Of a stretch of DNA of 9,730 nt, positions 1 to 6,644 are shown piece by piece (position 1 is the stretch's first letter; each line of letters begins with the position of its first letter). Under the pieces are notes generated by a model, which was given only the letters and a program-made list of their open reading frames with translations, did no database searches and was not told the origin of the DNA. Where the stretch lies: the NCBI GenBank assembly GCA_003852805.1, contig RDDY01000050.1, positions 1 through 9,730 of the forward strand. Reading direction: 5' to 3'. The position numbers and the translations under genes are program-made. The stretch comes from Chryseobacterium sp. Its GTDB lineage: Bacteria > Bacteroidota > Bacteroidia > Flavobacteriales > Weeksellaceae.

Positions 1-114
1 CAAGCGCAGGGCGTGCAAAACAATTCTTTGGTCACTTTGGCCACCGAGTTTTTGGATAAAGACAATGACGGCAGCATGATTGATGACTTCTTCAACATCT
101 TCCTGAAACAATAA
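1..114 (+). CDS. C-terminal fragment of an unidentified protein with an EF-hand-like acidic loop (possibly DUF937/YidB-like)
   Basis: The frame is open from base 1 and ends at TAA 112-114, giving the last 37 residues of a protein whose start lies outside the window. The visible part has a polar stretch, then the segment FLDKDNDGSMIDDFF, in which D-x-D-x-D-G-S resembles a calcium-binding EF-hand loop, and a short hydrophobic tail ending in LKQ. A similar 'LDxDxDGSxxDD' ending occurs at the C terminus of many DUF937 (YidB-like) proteins in Bacteroidota, which is the best guess from memory. A dockerin-type or other calcium-loop protein is also possible. The strong terminator just downstream supports this being a real gene end. 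Function is not assigned. Confidence 0.6.
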   Translation, partial: QAQGVQNNSLVTLATEFLDKDNDGSMIDDFFNIFLKQ

Positions 115-133
115 GCCCTCGGGCGATACAGTG

Positions 134-165
134 ACGGGCCGTACTTTTGTGCGGTCCGTTTTTTT
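134..165 (+). terminator. Rho-independent terminator after the left-edge gene
   Basis: An 11-bp stem (134-144 with 149-159, including two G-U pairs) closes a TTTT loop and is followed directly by six T residues (160-165). It begins 20 nt after the stop codon of the partial gene and isolates that gene from aspS. Confidence 0.9.
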
Positions 166-177
166 ATGCCGAATGCG

Positions 178-185
178 TATCTTTG
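178..185 (+). promoter_or_regulatory. Candidate Bacteroidota -7 element upstream of aspS
   Basis: TATCTTTG matches the Bacteroidota -7 consensus TAnnTTTG and lies 19 nt before the aspS ATG, which would give a very short leader. No convincing TTG -33 element is seen at the usual distance of about 19-21 nt, so only the -7 box supports the call. Confidence 0.5.
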
Positions 186-204
186 CGCCAATTAAAATTC
201 ATCA

Positions 205-1953
205 ATGTTCCGAACGCACAACAACGGAGAACTCTCCCTGAAAAATGTCAATGAAAAGGTAAAACTTAGCGGCTGGGTACAGACCGTCCGCGACAAAGGT
301 TTTGTGATTTGGGTAGACCTGCGTGACCGCTACGGAATAACGCAACTGGTGTTTGACGAGAGCCGCAGCAGTGAAAAATTGATGGAAGAAGCGCGAACGT
401 TGGGTCGCGAATTTGTAATACAAGTCCACGGTACCGTTATAGAACGCGAGAGCAAGAACCCGAAAAACCCTACGGGCGAAATAGAAATCTTGGTGGAAAA
501 CCTGAAAGTTCTGAACCAAGCCGAGTTGCCACCTTTTACCATCGAAGACGAAACAGACGGCGGAGAAGAGCTGCGCATGAAATACCGTTATTTGGACATC
601 CGCAGAAATCCCGTCAAAAATAAATTGATCTTCCGCCATAAAATGGCGCAGGAAATACGCCGCTACCTTTCCGACCAAGACTTCATCGAGGTGGAAACTC
701 CTGTCCTCATTAAATCCACGCCCGAAGGTGCGCGTGATTTTGTGGTTCCCAGCCGCATGAATCCGGGGCAGTTCTACGCGTTGCCGCAGTCTCCGCAGAC
801 GTTTAAACAATTGTTGATGGTAGGCGGACTGGACAAATATTTCCAAATTGTGAAGTGCTTCCGCGATGAGGATTTGCGCGCCGACCGCCAACCCGAGTTC
901 ACACAGATAGACTGCGAAATGGCTTTTGTGGAGCAAGAAGACATCATGCAGGTTTTTGAAGGACTGACTGCGCATCTGCTAAAGACGGTTACCGGCAAAG
1001 AGTTCGGCAGCTTCCCGCGAATGACTTTTGATGAAGCCATGCGCAAATACGGCAACGACAAACCCGACATCCGTTTCGGGATGGAGTTTGTGGAACTGAG
1101 CGACCTGGTCAAAGGCAAAGACTTCAAAATCTTTGACGAGGCCGAATTGGTAGTAGGCATCAATGTAGAAGGCGCCGCAGATTACACCCGAAAACAAATC
1201 GATGAACTTATCGATTGGGTAAAACGTCCGCAAATCGGTGCAACCGGGATGATCTGGATAAAGTATCAAGCCGACAGCAAGCTGACTTCGTCCGTAAATA
1301 AATTTTACTCGGAAGAAGATTTATCCACGATTGCAGAGAGATTCGGCGCCCAACCCGGCGATCTTATGCTACTGATGAGCGGTGCTGCCACAAAGGTCAG
1401 AACGCAACTCTCCGCACTGCGCATGGAATTAGGCAACCGCCTCGGCCTCCGCAAACCCGATGAGTTTGCGCCGCTTTGGGTCGTAGATTTCCCGCTGTTG
1501 GAATGGGACGAAGAAACAGGACGCTACCACGCCATGCACCATCCGTTCACTTCGCCAAAAACGGAAGACATTCCGCTCATGGAAACCGATCCGGGAAAAG
1601 TGCGCGCCAATGCATACGACTTGGTGTTGAACGGCAACGAGATCGGCGGAGGCTCTATCCGTATCTTCGACAAAGAATTACAGTCTAAAATGTTCGACCT
1701 TTTGGGCTTTACGCCTGAGGCTGCCGAGGCGCAGTTCGGCTTCCTGATGAATGCGTTTAAATACGGCGCGCCGCCACACGGAGGATTGGCGTTCGGTTTG
1801 GACAGACTGGTGGCGATATTGGACGGCAACGAGGTAATCCGCGATTATATTGCTTTCCCCAAAAACAACTCGGGAAGAGACGTGATGATCGATGCGCCTG
1901 CACCGATTGCCGATGAGCAGCTGGATGAACTGAATCTTAAAATAACCGAATAA
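205..1953 (+). CDS. aspS: Aspartyl-tRNA synthetase (AspRS), bacterial type
   Basis: A class II aminoacyl-tRNA synthetase that charges tRNA-Asp with aspartate in the cytoplasm. At 582 aa it has the usual bacterial length and looks complete. An N-terminal OB-fold anticodon-binding domain (about residues 15-105; [10 protein letters not shown] at 23-32) is followed by the catalytic core: the flipping-loop region STPEGARD (171-178), the QSPQ motif (195-198), motif 2 (FRDED 219-223 through RQPEFTQID 228-236) and motif 3 (GLAFGLDR 527-534). The bacterial GAD insertion lies at about 285-420. The ATG at 205 gives the standard MxRTH start and sits just after a candidate -7 box. The gene is probably monocistronic, with terminators on both sides. 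The residue matching E. coli Leu30, a tRNA-discrimination position, is Lys31. The product identity is secure. Confidence 0.98.
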   Translation: MFRTHNNGELSLKNVNEKVKLSGWVQTVRDKGFVIWVDLRDRYGITQLVFDESRSSEKLMEEARTLGREFVIQVHGTVIERESKNPKNPTGEIEILVENLKVLNQAELPPFTIEDETDGGEELRMKYRYLDIRRNPVKNKLIFRHKMAQEIRRYLSDQDFIEVETPVLIKSTPEGARDFVVPSRMNPGQFYALPQSPQTFKQLLMVGGLDKYFQIVKCFRDEDLRADRQPEFTQIDCEMAFVEQEDIMQVFEGLTAHLLKTVTGKEFGSFPRMTFDEAMRKYGNDKPDIRFGMEFVELSDLVKGKDFKIFDEAELVVGINVEGAADYTRKQIDELIDWVKRPQIGATGMIWIKYQADSKLTSSVNKFYSEEDLSTIAERFGAQPGDLMLLMSGAATKVRTQLSALRMELGNRLGLRKPDEFAPLWVVDFPLLEWDEETGRYHAMHHPFTSPKTEDIPLMETDPGKVRANAYDLVLNGNEIGGGSIRIFDKELQSKMFDLLGFTPEAAEAQFGFLMNAFKYGAPPHGGLAFGLDRLVAILDGNEVIRDYIAFPKNNSGRDVMIDAPAPIADEQLDELNLKITE

Positions 1954-1959
1954 ATTGAC

Positions 1960-1985
1960 AAGCGGAAGATGTTTCCGCTTTTTTT
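1960..1985 (+). terminator. Rho-independent terminator after aspS
   Basis: A perfect 8-bp stem (1960-1967 with 1973-1980) and a 5-nt loop are followed by a run of T extending to 1985. It starts 6 nt after the aspS stop codon. Confidence 0.9.
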
Positions 1986-2014
1986 ATATCCCGATCTGAA
2001 ACAATAAAAGTAAA

Positions 2015-2950
2015 ATGAATCTTACCTCCCGCATTTCCAATTTCGAGTTTGAGAATCCGTTGATGAACGCTTCCGGCGTTTGGTGCAAAGAAGCCGAGCA
2101 GTTGGACGAACTGAAGCGATCCCAGGCAGGCACATTTGTTACCAAGAGTGCAACGCCGCAGCAGCGCGAAGGAAACCCTTCGCCGCGTTATGTGGAAGTT
2201 CCACTCGGCAGCATCAACTCGATGGGTCTCCCGAACAAAGGCTTTGACTTTTACCTCGACTATTCCCTCCGTTACCAAAATGAGAATCCGGAGAAAATCA
2301 ACTTTCTCTCCATTGCGGGGATGTGCGCAGACGACAATTTAGAAATGCTGAAAAAAATAGATTCGTCGGATTTTAAAGGCATTACCGAATTGAACCTGTC
2401 CTGCCCCAATGTTCCGGGAAAACCGCAGGTCGGTTACGATTTCGAGGCGACGGAGAAAATCCTCAGTCAAGTTTACGAGTTTTTCCAGAAACCGATGGGT
2501 GTAAAGCTGCCGCCTTACTTTGACTTTGCACACTTTGACCAAATGGCGGCCATCCTGAACAAATTCCCGCTGCAATATGTTAACTGCATCAACTCGGTGG
2601 GAAACGGCCTGTACATCGACACAGATTCTGAATCGGTTGTCATCAAACCCAAAGACGGTTTCGGCGGCATCGGTGGCGCTTATGTAAAGCCGACTGCCTT
2701 GGCTAACGTCAGAGCGTTTTATACTCGGTTGGATTCGCAGATTGCAGTAATCGGGTGCGGCGGCGTAGAAAACGGCCGCGATGTTTTCGAACACTTGCTC
2801 TGCGGGGCACAAATGGTGCAGATAGGTACGCAATTGGCGAAAGAGGGTCCGCAGATTTTCGATCGTGTTCTCTCCGAACTACAAACCATCATGAAAGAAA
2901 AAGGCTACAACAGCATTGATGACTTTCGCGGGAAACTAAAATCGATCTAA
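2015..2950 (+). CDS. pyrD: Dihydroorotate dehydrogenase, class 1A-like (fumarate-dependent type)
   Basis: A flavoprotein that oxidises dihydroorotate to orotate in de novo UMP synthesis. At 311 aa without an N-terminal membrane extension it is a soluble class 1 enzyme. Visible sites are TKSAT with Lys44, INSMGLPN (67-74), the catalytic-loop NLSCPN with Cys130, GVKLPP with Lys164, INSVGNG (192-198), and the FMN-phosphate loops GGIGG (217-221) and GCGG (247-250). The catalytic base is Cys, as in class 1, not Ser, as in class 2. Long stretches, such as [12 protein letters not shown], the [16 protein letters not shown] region and the FRGKLKS tail, match the recalled Lactococcus lactis PyrDA (class 1A, homodimer, fumarate acceptor) almost residue for residue. 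No pyrK neighbour is present, which argues against class 1B. It follows aspS but is separated from it by a terminator, and no clear TAnnTTTG box precedes it. Subclass is inferred. Confidence 0.93.
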   Translation: MNLTSRISNFEFENPLMNASGVWCKEAEQLDELKRSQAGTFVTKSATPQQREGNPSPRYVEVPLGSINSMGLPNKGFDFYLDYSLRYQNENPEKINFLSIAGMCADDNLEMLKKIDSSDFKGITELNLSCPNVPGKPQVGYDFEATEKILSQVYEFFQKPMGVKLPPYFDFAHFDQMAAILNKFPLQYVNCINSVGNGLYIDTDSESVVIKPKDGFGGIGGAYVKPTALANVRAFYTRLDSQIAVIGCGGVENGRDVFEHLLCGAQMVQIGTQLAKEGPQIFDRVLSELQTIMKEKGYNSIDDFRGKLKSI

Positions 2951-2956
2951 ACGAAG

Positions 2957-2989
2957 AAAGCAGCCGAGAAAAGGCTGCTTTACTTTTTT
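2957..2989. terminator. Terminator shared by convergent pyrD and yajC
   Basis: A perfect 9-bp stem (2957-2965 with 2973-2981) and a 7-nt loop are followed by six T residues at 2984-2989 in the pyrD direction. It lies between the pyrD stop (2950) and the yajC stop (3003). Read on the minus strand the hairpin is followed by a weaker pyrimidine-rich tract, so it may also stop the nusB-yajC transcript. Confidence 0.85.
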
Positions 2990-3002
2990 ATAGAAATGTT
3001 AA

Positions 3003-3335
3003 TTATTTCTTCTCCTCCTTCATCTCGGGAAAGCGGTTTTGCGTAAACTCGCGAGAAATTGCCGCTTTCTCAAACTTCAGTTTGCCCGCCATCGTTTCTA
3101 CAATGACGCCGTCTTCCATAACTTGAGCAATTTTTCCGTGGATACCGCTGGTGGTCACCACGCGTGCACCGGGTCTAAGAGATTCCTGAAAATTCTTTTC
3201 TTGTTTTTGCTTTTTCATCTGCGGGCGAATCATCAGAAAATAAAAGCCCACAAACATCAGCGCCATCATCAGCAGCGTCGGGAGCATGGAGCCACCTTGC
3301 GGCGCTGCTTGCAATAGTATCGTCAACATATTCAT
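3003..3335 (-). CDS. yajC: YajC, preprotein translocase accessory subunit
   Basis: A small inner-membrane protein that associates with SecDF and the SecYEG translocon. The 110 residues contain a short N terminus, one hydrophobic segment (about 17-36, ending FYFLMIRPQ), then the basic cytoplasmic stretch MKKQKQEK and a domain with the family-typical pattern GARVVTTSGIHGKI, residues 56-69, followed by VxxETMAGKLKFEKAAI. Length and architecture are normal for YajC. It is the last gene of the nusB-DUF1573-yajC operon. Its start lies only 2 nt after the DUF1573 stop, so translation is probably coupled. A second in-frame ATG two codons in (M3) is an equally possible start. Confidence 0.95.
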   Translation of the reverse strand: MNMLTILLQAAPQGGSMLPTLLMMALMFVGFYFLMIRPQMKKQKQEKNFQESLRPGARVVTTSGIHGKIAQVMEDGVIVETMAGKLKFEKAAISREFTQNRFPEMKEEKK

Positions 3336-3337
3336 AT

Positions 3338-3793
3338 TTAAGATTTAACGTTGGCAGAGAAAGTCAACATAATCGGTGTTTTCTCTGTATTGGCGAAAAC
3401 TTCGGCGTACTTCTCCACCTTGTCTTGGAAGGTAGAAGAGTCGAATTGCAAAGTAACCTTGCCCGTTTCGCCCGGTGCTATCGCCTCGCGCGAATATTCG
3501 GGTGCCGTGCAACCGCAGCCGGGTTTTACCATGGAGATAATCAGCGGATTTTCGCCGGTATTGGTGATATCGTAGGTGTGAGACACCACATCGCCTTTTT
3601 TGACGTCGCCAAAATCAAAATGCGGCTCAGACACTGCAACGCTTGTTACGGGAGCCGTTTGGTCTGCGTCCTGCATGCCGGCAGTTGTCATCTGTGTATC
3701 GGCAGCAGCCGTCGTATCAGGCTGCTTTTTATCGCAAGCTGCCAACAAAAAGGTTGTGGCAGTGCACAGTATTAAGAATCTTCCTTTTTTCAT
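3338..3793 (-). CDS. DUF1573 domain lipoprotein
   Basis: A 151-aa predicted lipoprotein. The N terminus has a basic start (MKKGR), a hydrophobic segment and the lipobox LLAAC with Cys20 as the lipidated residue, so it should be anchored in the envelope. A low-complexity Thr/Ala/Asp/Gln linker (about 25-50) leads into a DUF1573 domain (about 56-148), an immunoglobulin-like beta fold. This shows the signatures FDFGDVKKGDVVSHTYDITNTG (in part), KPGCGCTAPE with Cys93 and Cys95, and IAPGETGKVTLQFDS. The family is abundant in Bacteroidota and has no established biochemical role. It sits 16 nt after nusB and 2 nt before yajC on the same strand, a clear operon position. The context suggests an envelope or secretion link, but this is only inference. 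Confidence 0.93.
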   Translation of the reverse strand: MKKGRFLILCTATTFLLAACDKKQPDTTAAADTQMTTAGMQDADQTAPVTSVAVSEPHFDFGDVKKGDVVSHTYDITNTGENPLIISMVKPGCGCTAPEYSREAIAPGETGKVTLQFDSSTFQDKVEKYAEVFANTEKTPIMLTFSANVKS

Positions 3794-3809
3794 GTGCTAA
3801 AAATACAAA

Positions 3810-4715
3810 TTAAATTCGAGCGGTATCTTTTGAATATTTATCCAAAATACCGTTGATAAAGACGTTGGCTTTCTCTGACGAGTAAACTTTTGAAATCTCG
3901 ATATACTCGTTGATGATGATGGAAGACGGTGTCAGACGGAAATTATCCATCTCGGTCATGGCCGTGTGCAGAATCACTTTGTCCAAGAGCGATACGCGTT
4001 CTATATCCCAATTCTGCAGACGCTCTACCAATTTCTTTTCTGTGTGGTCCCAGTCGGAAAGCGTTTGATGCAGCAACTTACCGGCGAAACTGCGGTCGTC
4101 GTCATCCTTAATAATGCTGATGAGCGTGTGCACGGGGCGGTCTTCGCGCATGTATCCGATGGTTTTCTGAACCAAGGAATTGGCAATATGCAAATCGTCT
4201 GACCAAGCGAGTTCTCGGCTCTCGAAACGGTCATGCAAATCTTCATTTTCTGCAACGTAGCGCAAAAAAAGTTTACCGATGAACTTTTGATCGTCCTCAA
4301 AAGAATCTTCGGAAGACGACATATAATCTTGATAACGCTTGCCGGCGCGTATCCGTTGGAAGGTCTTCACCAAAAGTTCATCGTGGGTTTCCCAGACCAG
4401 TTCTTTGTGCTTTTCCGTAAACTCTATGCGTTCTTCATTGTTGATGATCTGCTGCAAGACACGGTTGTTCAAAAACTTCAGGTTCGGGTTTTCATCTTCC
4501 TCGTTTTTGAAGTATTTCTTGCGTGCTATTTCCAGCTGTTCCTCGGCCAATTGATGAAGCCCGACCAAGAAATTCAGTTCGTATACGTAGAGATTGAAAA
4601 TCTTGTCGATCTCGGTAAACATATTTTTTTCCAGAACATCTGTACGGATCGGGTTCTGCCGATAAGCATAAGCCGTTTTGATGATCTTTTCGCGAAGTTG
4701 CCTTCTTCCTACCAT
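3810..4715 (-). CDS. nusB: NusB transcription antitermination factor with long N-terminal extension
   Basis: NusB binds NusE (ribosomal protein S10) and boxA RNA to form the rRNA antitermination complex. The C-terminal part (about residues 165-297) carries the NusB fold with recognisable family features: NWDIERVSLLDKVILHTAMTEM (in part, 235-256), PSSIIINEYIEISKVYSSEKA (in part) and FINGILDK (286-293). At 301 aa the protein is about twice the size of E. coli NusB. The first 160 or so residues are helical and highly charged and start with MVGRRQLREKIIKTAYAY, the usual N-terminal NusB helix. The insertion therefore splits or extends the classical N-terminal half, a layout common in Bacteroidota NusB. 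It is the first gene of the operon with the DUF1573 lipoprotein and yajC. The start at 4715 is supported by the canonical MxGRRxLRE opening. Confidence 0.95.
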   Translation of the reverse strand: MVGRRQLREKIIKTAYAYRQNPIRTDVLEKNMFTEIDKIFNLYVYELNFLVGLHQLAEEQLEIARKKYFKNEEDENPNLKFLNNRVLQQIINNEERIEFTEKHKELVWETHDELLVKTFQRIRAGKRYQDYMSSSEDSFEDDQKFIGKLFLRYVAENEDLHDRFESRELAWSDDLHIANSLVQKTIGYMREDRPVHTLISIIKDDDDRSFAGKLLHQTLSDWDHTEKKLVERLQNWDIERVSLLDKVILHTAMTEMDNFRLTPSSIIINEYIEISKVYSSEKANVFINGILDKYSKDTARI

Positions 4716-4738
4716 TTTTCAAAGAACTTTTAGAGCGG

Positions 4739-4746
4739 CAAATTTA
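4739..4746 (-). promoter_or_regulatory. nusB: Candidate -7 element of the nusB operon promoter
   Basis: On the minus strand the sequence reads TAAATTTG, a full match to TAnnTTTG, 23 nt before the nusB start codon. The expected -33 position is only a T-run (4764-4769 read in reverse), so the upstream half is weak. Confidence 0.5.
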
Positions 4747-4772
4747 GGCAAATCTCTTTGGATAAAAAACCA

Positions 4773-4780
4773 TAATTTTG
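4773..4780 (+). promoter_or_regulatory. Candidate -7 element of the ABC transporter promoter
   Basis: TAATTTTG matches TAnnTTTG and lies 11 nt before the chosen ATG at 4792. The nearest TTG upstream (4758-4760) is only 12 nt away, shorter than usual, so the -33 element is unclear. Confidence 0.45.
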
Positions 4781-4791
4781 CAATAGAGCCC

Positions 4792-6522
4792 ATGCTTCGG
4801 GCCACACATCTGCCTCTTTTGAAAGCTTTAAAATCACTCAATCCCTACTTTTTAAAACACCGCGTATTGCTCGCGTGGGGCTTGCTGTTTATCATCCTCA
4901 GCAACTTCTTTGCTATTTATCAGGTGCAGTTTATCGGGCAAACGGTCAATGTTATTCAGGAAGTTCTTACCGATAAAAATGTGGTAAAGGAGGTGCTGTT
5001 TCGCACTTTGCTGATCAACGGCGGAATTATTGTGGGATCGTCCGTGCTCTCCGGTTTTTTCCGTTTCATGATGCGGCAGACCATTATTGTAGCGTCACGC
5101 AGAATAGAGTATGAACTGAAGAACCGCATCTATCGTCATTACCAGGAACTGTCTCTCAGCATTTATAAACAAACGACGATCGGCGACATGCTCAACCGTT
5201 TGAGTGAGGATGTGGTGGCCATCCGCATGTACTTGGGTCCGGGGGTAATGTACGTGGTCAATACGGCAGTACTCATCATCATAACCGCAGCTTATATGCT
5301 GATGACCGATGTGCGGATGACGCTCTGGACGCTGGTTCCGCTGCCGCTGCTTTCGTATGTGATCTACAAGGTAAGTTCCATCATCAGCGGCAAATCCAAA
5401 ACAATGCAGAAAAGCCAGTCGGCGGTTTCCACTTTTGTACAGGATTCTTTTTCCGGAATCCGTGTGGTAAAGTTCTTCAACAAGGAAGAATACATCGAGA
5501 AGAATTACAAATCAAAAGTGACGGATTACATGATGAAGGCTTTGGATTTGGCGCGTACCGAAGCTTACTTTTTCACCATTATCCTGTTTGTCATCGGGCT
5601 GCTGAACGTGGCCATTCTTTACATCGGCGGAGAACAGTATATCCGCGGCGTGACAAGCGTGGGTACCATTGCCGACTTTTTCATGTATACCAATATCATT
5701 ATCTGGCCAATCAGCATGGTAGGTTGGGTAACTTCGGTCAATCAACGAGCCGAAGCTTCGATGCAGCGCGTCAATGAATTTTTGGATCAGAAGAGCGAGA
5801 TCGTCAACATTAATCATGACATCTACAATATCCGCGGCGATATCGAATTCAGAAATGTCAGCTACGTCTATCCCAATACCGGAATCCGCGCGCTGAACAA
5901 TGTAAGTTTCAAAGTAAACGCCGGCGAAACCATTGCCATTATGGGCAAGACGGGCAGCGGCAAATCTACCATCGCCCTGCTGCTGGCGCGCTTGATCGAC
6001 CCGACGGAAGGACAGATCTTGGTCGATGGCAAAGATCTGAAAAAACATAACCTTATCGTTTACCGTGACCACCTCGGCTTTACGCCGCAGGAAAGTTATT
6101 TGTTCTCCGATACCATTGCCCAAAACATCGGCTTTGCAGTGGACAAACCGTCGGAGAAAGAAATAGAACATTTCGCCAAGGTGGCCGACGTCCACAAAAA
6201 CATCATGGGTTTCCGCGACAAATACCAAACCGTGGTCGGTGAGCGCGGCGTCACGCTTTCGGGCGGACAAAAACAGCGCATCAGCATTGCCCGCGCGCTG
6301 ATAGGCAAACCCAAGATCCTGATTTTTGACGACAGCTTATCCGCGCTCGATACTGAAACGGAGGATAACATCCTGAACAACATCGAAAAAGAAATCGGCA
6401 ACAATACATCGATCATTATTACGCATCGGGAATCAAGCGCGCGAAACGCAGATAAAATCATCCGGCTGGACAACGGGAGGATTATGGAAGTGATTGAGAA
6501 AGGCGCGCGCCGTTCTTACTGA
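4792..6522 (+). CDS. ABC exporter half-transporter (fused TMD-NBD, MsbA/MdlB-like)
   Basis: An inner-membrane exporter of the type IV ABC fold, expected to dimerise and move a hydrophobic substrate out of the cytoplasm using ATP. The 576 residues contain six hydrophobic segments in the first 310 residues (clear ones near 25-44, 72-92, 152-172, 176-195, 258-279 and 293-315). A nucleotide-binding domain from about 350 has Walker A GKTGSGKS (385-392), Q-loop Gln433, the signature LSGGQ (489-493), Walker B ILIFDD (509-514), D-loop SALD (517-520) and H-loop His545. The residue after the Walker B Asp is Asp514 rather than the usual catalytic Glu. Starting at 4792 avoids overlap with divergent nusB and places the start just after a candidate -7 box. 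An in-frame upstream ATG at 4678 lies inside nusB and is unlikely. The substrate cannot be told. Confidence 0.92.
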   Translation: MLRATHLPLLKALKSLNPYFLKHRVLLAWGLLFIILSNFFAIYQVQFIGQTVNVIQEVLTDKNVVKEVLFRTLLINGGIIVGSSVLSGFFRFMMRQTIIVASRRIEYELKNRIYRHYQELSLSIYKQTTIGDMLNRLSEDVVAIRMYLGPGVMYVVNTAVLIIITAAYMLMTDVRMTLWTLVPLPLLSYVIYKVSSIISGKSKTMQKSQSAVSTFVQDSFSGIRVVKFFNKEEYIEKNYKSKVTDYMMKALDLARTEAYFFTIILFVIGLLNVAILYIGGEQYIRGVTSVGTIADFFMYTNIIIWPISMVGWVTSVNQRAEASMQRVNEFLDQKSEIVNINHDIYNIRGDIEFRNVSYVYPNTGIRALNNVSFKVNAGETIAIMGKTGSGKSTIALLLARLIDPTEGQILVDGKDLKKHNLIVYRDHLGFTPQESYLFSDTIAQNIGFAVDKPSEKEIEHFAKVADVHKNIMGFRDKYQTVVGERGVTLSGGQKQRISIARALIGKPKILIFDDSLSALDTETEDNILNNIEKEIGNNTSIIITHRESSARNADKIIRLDNGRIMEVIEKGARRSY

Positions 6523-6603
6523 CGTTTAATCGCTTGATTATCTGCCGATAGCCGCCTGCAAACAAGACCGCTCAATTTTATTTCTGTATTCGGATTATTC
6601 TTC

Positions 6604-6611
6604 TATATTTG
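6604..6611 (+). promoter_or_regulatory. Candidate -7 element upstream of the DUF3276 gene
   Basis: TATATTTG is a full match to the Bacteroidota TAnnTTTG -7 element, 33 nt before the ATG at 6645. The spacer 6523-6603 after the ABC transporter holds only a weak 5-bp hairpin with no T-run. The -33 region near 6581 shows TTT rather than TTG. Confidence 0.55.
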
Positions 6612-6644
6612 TTAAACAACACTATTTTTAACAAATTATTAACA

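Noticed and set aside
202..975. 257-aa open frame on the minus strand inside aspS
   Set aside because: It lies fully antisense to a complete, well-conserved synthetase. Its protein has no recognisable motif and reflects the codon bias of the true frame.
2339..2833. 164-aa open frame on the minus strand inside pyrD
   Set aside because: It overlaps the conserved catalytic region of PyrD, has no recognised domain and has no separate promoter or spacing evidence.
4678..4791. Upstream start for the ABC transporter adding 38 residues
   Set aside because: It would begin inside divergent nusB and run through both candidate promoters. The added residues do not resemble an ABC exporter N terminus, and the ATG at 4792 is well placed.
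5512..6270. 252-aa open frame on the minus strand inside the ABC transporter
   Set aside because: It is antisense to the nucleotide-binding domain, which carries every expected ATPase motif. The antisense product shows no family signature.
6527..6540. Small hairpin after the ABC transporter stop
   Set aside because: The stem has only 5 bp, mostly A-T, and no T-run follows, so it is not supported as a terminator.
6609..6644. Earlier TTG start for the DUF3276 gene
   Set aside because: The TTG is part of the TATATTTG -7 box, so it should not be within the mRNA. The family begins near MSDYNG at 6645.
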